Assembly (NCBI RefSeq): GCF_037975245.1 | Contig: NC_092579.1 | Location: 15,834,178-15,898,177, forward strand | Source of the DNA: Apostichopus japonicus | Taxonomy: Eukaryota > Echinodermata > Holothuroidea > Aspidochirotida > Stichopodidae | Length of the DNA stretch: 64,000 nucleotides | Reading direction: 5' to 3' | Part shown: in pieces, positions 63,001 to 64,000 of the stretch | Numbering within the stretch: the stretch's first letter is position 1 | Layout: every line of letters begins with the position of its first letter | Position numbers and translations under genes: made by a program | Notes under the pieces: generated by a model | Databases searched by the model: none | Seen by the model: only the letters and a program-made list of their open reading frames with translations | Told to the model about the DNA's origin: nothing

Positions 63001-64000
63001 CAACAGTACTTCATAGCAGATTTTATGACTGTTGCACAATGTTTGTTGGCAACGTACCAAGAATACAGTATGTTGTTTATTTGAACTACTGTATACCTCC
63101 ATATAAGGAAGTAACTGCAACAGGTTAAAATAGCTGTCAGTTGTGAGGTACTGATTTTACTAAATTCATATGTATAAATTAATTAAATGATGGTGTAATT
63201 GAATATCTAGCTGCACAACTCACTACAGATTGCTACAGGGTGTTTGAAGATCAATAGTGTATGAGGGGGCAATGTACCGTAGCAGTACTATTGATAGTGT
63301 TGTGTGGTATTACTGTGCCATAGTTCAACACTGGCAGTGCAGTAGAAATTACAATTATATACCAATTTATCGTTGCTTTTCAAATACTGCTTTTGAGTCT
63401 GGAGTTGGGGTGATCCTTCAAATGTTCTGAATATTGAGCATTTATATGATTCCAAACATTTTCGTGGAGAATAAACCTGACACTCAGTAACTTCTCCTCT
63501 CACCTCTCTCCTCTCCTCATCTCTCCTCTCTTACCTCCAGTCTTCTTATACATACTTTCATCTTATCATTTCTTCTCAACTCAACTCAGGAGTTGGGGTA
63601 TTTCTTTGAAGTTTCTGAACACTGAGCGTTTACTGTAGATGATTCCAAATGTTTTTTTGGAGAATAATCAGACATTTGATATGTTATGCAGCTTTAAATG
63701 TGTTAAAATCAGTGGCTTTGTAAAGTCAACTTTTAAACGATAGTTAACATCTGAAGACAAACTGAACATACAGTATTACTAAAATGTCATAAAAATGGAC
63801 TGGATTGCAACAAATGTGTTGATAATTTAAACAGATACATCTAACTTTTTGAAAGGTTGTTAAAAATTGTCCCTCAAGGGTAATAATGATAATAATAATA
63901 ATAATAAATATATATATATATATATATACAGCACTTTACATTTAAAAAGAATACCTCAAAGCACTTTACATGGAACTAGAGCAAAAGGTACAAATAAAAG
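60046..64000. other. Right-hand flank with no supported gene
   Basis: The richest coding-like stretch is 60483-60870 (130 codons in one frame and 76 in another, followed by a donor-like AAAG/GTAAGG). The frame at 61325-61627 (100 codons) is also open. Neither has a recognisable domain. They might be 5' exons of a gene to the right or chance frames. The end of the window (63892-63930) has TAA/TA repeats followed by two copies of an AGCACTTTACAT-like sequence (63930 and 63960). Confidence 0.4.

Overview
The window is nuclear DNA from an animal, most likely a marine invertebrate deuterostome; an echinoderm is my best guess. The reasons are: AT-rich sequence, genes split into many exons with GT-AG introns, RTE-like and other LINE remnants, tRNA-derived SINEs, hAT-like miniature elements, and protein families typical of deuterostomes. 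There are no operons, ribosome-binding sites, CRISPR arrays or prokaryotic genes.

I could build four complete genes exon by exon, each keeping one reading frame through every splice junction. (1) 7704-10535, minus: a short zygote-arrest-1-like protein with a 3CxxC zinc finger (119 aa, 3 exons). (2) 13016-17698, minus: METTL23-like methyltransferase (227 aa, 5 exons). (3) 21030-42523, plus: a SUN1/SUN2-type inner nuclear membrane protein (1405 aa, 17 exons) with an unusually long luminal coiled coil, most of it in one 2036-nt exon. (4) 48369-58255, minus: the meiotic recombinase DMC1 (343 aa, 13 exons).

Layout: 1-7700 is gene-free, with a GA-rich microsatellite, a broken RTE-like LINE and a 1.3-kb hAT-like element with an 8-bp target duplication. 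7.7-17.7 kb holds the two small minus-strand genes and a dispersed repeat with a terminal hairpin. 17.7-21 kb is a spacer with a decayed LINE reverse transcriptase. 21-42.5 kb is the SUN gene; its introns hold a SINE, a 22-bp hairpin minisatellite, a 19-bp minisatellite and a polypyrimidine tract. 42.5-48.4 kb is the spacer between the convergent SUN and DMC1 genes. 48.4-58.3 kb is DMC1, with a miniature hAT-like element in intron 1. 58.3-64 kb is upstream DNA containing an inverted partial copy of DMC1 exon 3.

Biologically, SUN proteins tether meiotic telomeres to the cytoskeleton through KASH partners while DMC1 carries out homologous strand exchange, so two neighbouring genes act in the same stage of meiosis. 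Human SUN2 and DMC1 are also linked (22q13.1), so the pairing looks like ancient microsynteny. ZAR1-like and METTL23 families also have reported oocyte roles, but a germline neighbourhood is only an inference. I did not find a convincing new molecular system; the most interesting items are the SUN-DMC1 linkage, the long SUN coiled coil, the DMC1 exon duplication and the hAT-like elements.
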